Origin: DATLTV01 sp035533375
GTDB lineage: Bacteria > Patescibacteriota > Minisyncoccia > UBA6257 > 2-01-FULL-56-20
Assembly (NCBI GenBank): GCA_035533375.1
Contig: DATLTV010000091.1
Location: 1-10,323, forward strand
Reading direction: 5' to 3'
DNA: 10,323 bases
Shown here: positions 9,678-10,323 of the stretch, one piece after another
Layout: every line of letters begins with the position of its first letter
How positions within the stretch are numbered: position 1 is the first letter of the stretch
The notes under the pieces: model-generated
The model's database searches: none
What the model saw: the letters and a program-made list of their open reading frames with translations, nothing else
What the model was told of the DNA's origin: nothing
Made by a program: the position numbers and the translations under genes

Positions 9678-10292
9678 ATGACCAAACATCCGAAGCACGA
9701 ACGCACACTCGTCATCATCAAGCCCGACGGCGTCCAGCGGAATTTAATAGGGGAGATCGTCAAGCGCTACGAGCAGGCGGGTTTGAAGCTCGTGGGGCTT
9801 AAGATGACGGTGCCGACCGTGGAGCTTATCGACAAGCATTATTTGATCGATCCCGATTGGCGCGTGAAGACGGGCGTGAAAACGATCGAATCGTACCGGA
9901 AGAAGGGCCAGAAACCGCCCTCCGAAGATCCGTTGAAAATTACGGAGATCATTTTGAATAATTTGAAGAAATATATGACGAAAGGCCCCGTGGTCGCCAT
10001 GGTCTGGCAGGGGATTCACGCCGCCGATATCGTACGGAAGATCACGGGCGGCACGGAGCCGCTTACTTCTGCAATGGGCACGATCCGGGGAGACTATACA
10101 ATTGATTCCTACCAGATTGCCGACGTCGATTCGCGGGCAGTGCGTAATCTTGTGCACGCTTCAGGCAACCAGGAAGAAGCAGAAAAGGAGATTCCGCTGT
10201 GGTTTTCGGCGAAAGAGCTTTTCGACTATCGGCTTATCAACGAGGCGATGCTCTACGACGCGGATTTGGAACACATATTAAAAAGCTCGTAA
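9678..10292 (+). CDS. ndk: Nucleoside diphosphate kinase, enlarged form
   Basis: The enzyme moves the gamma-phosphate from ATP to other nucleoside diphosphates through a phospho-histidine, balancing the NTP and dNTP pools. It has the N-terminal TLVIIKPDGVQRNLIGEI (10-27), GPVVAMVWQG (103-112), GTIRGDY (134-140) and the active-site stretch RNLVHASG with His160. It has 204 residues, against 130-155 in most bacteria. Two insertions account for this: about 35 residues after HYLID (54-58; residues about 58-95, including DWRVKTGVKTIESYRKKG) and about 15 residues after GTIRGDY (TIDSYQIADVDSRAV). I recall similar long forms from CPR bacteria and some archaea. ATG 9678 is preferred to an upstream TTG because the -10 box lies between them. 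No Shine-Dalgarno site is present. The 31 bases after the stop hold nothing recognisable. Confidence 0.93.
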   Translation: MTKHPKHERTLVIIKPDGVQRNLIGEIVKRYEQAGLKLVGLKMTVPTVELIDKHYLIDPDWRVKTGVKTIESYRKKGQKPPSEDPLKITEIILNNLKKYMTKGPVVAMVWQGIHAADIVRKITGGTEPLTSAMGTIRGDYTIDSYQIADVDSRAVRNLVHASGNQEEAEKEIPLWFSAKELFDYRLINEAMLYDADLEHILKSS

Positions 10293-10323
10293 GCGCTCGA
10301 AATCGCCCCAATAGATTTCTTGC

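Noticed and set aside
1..10323. CRISPR array, transposase gene or prophage
   Set aside because: No regularly spaced repeats, no transposase or integrase motifs and no phage genes are seen in the window.

Overview
The window looks like chromosomal DNA from a small-genome bacterium, most likely a member of the Candidate Phyla Radiation (Patescibacteria/Parcubacteria). This is inferred, not proven. The grounds are a compact aspartyl-tRNA synthetase with no room for the usual bacterial GAD insertion, an enlarged nucleoside diphosphate kinase, tightly packed genes, and start codons that lack Shine-Dalgarno sites and lie 6-7 nt after a -10 box, as expected for leaderless mRNAs. Three other genes do have clear Shine-Dalgarno sites.

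Layout. Positions 1-94 hold the start of an exported or membrane-anchored protein on the minus strand. Divergent from it, 179-2931 is a copper-type operon: a CsoR-type operator inside the promoter, a CsoR/RcnR-family repressor, a CPH-type P1B copper ATPase and a small SHOCT-domain membrane protein. A bidirectional terminator at about 3000-3026 separates it from an unusual minus-strand tRNA locus (3032-3272), where a complete tRNA-Ser(UGA) lies inside the two halves of another class II tRNA. Next come an unknown membrane protein (3342-3881, minus) and a magnesium-type group: an MgtA-like P3B ATPase (3994-6540, plus), a six-cysteine zinc-ribbon-like small protein (6584-6769, minus) and an MgtC/SapB-family membrane protein (6846-7349, minus). 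Then aspS (7404-8786, plus), a double-hairpin REP-like element at its stop codon, and a small membrane protein (8908-9255, plus).

The 422-nt stretch 9256-9677 has no protein gene but is full of RNA signals: a plus-strand terminator, a minus-strand terminator, a non-canonical tRNA-like gene (9367-9438, minus), an AT-rich spacer, and a candidate ~73-nt small RNA (9526-9598, minus) with its own promoter and terminator. The window ends with ndk (9678-10292, plus); nothing can be called in the last 31 bases.

How the genes work together: the copper genes form a sense-and-export module, with the repressor likely controlling its own operon. The MgtA-like and MgtC-like genes suggest magnesium homeostasis, but they are on opposite strands with separate promoters. 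aspS and ndk are housekeeping genes. The strongest candidates for something undescribed are the tRNA-in-tRNA locus, the non-canonical tRNA-like gene with the neighbouring small RNA that carries a 10-nt perfect complement to it, and the recurring leaderless promoter layout.
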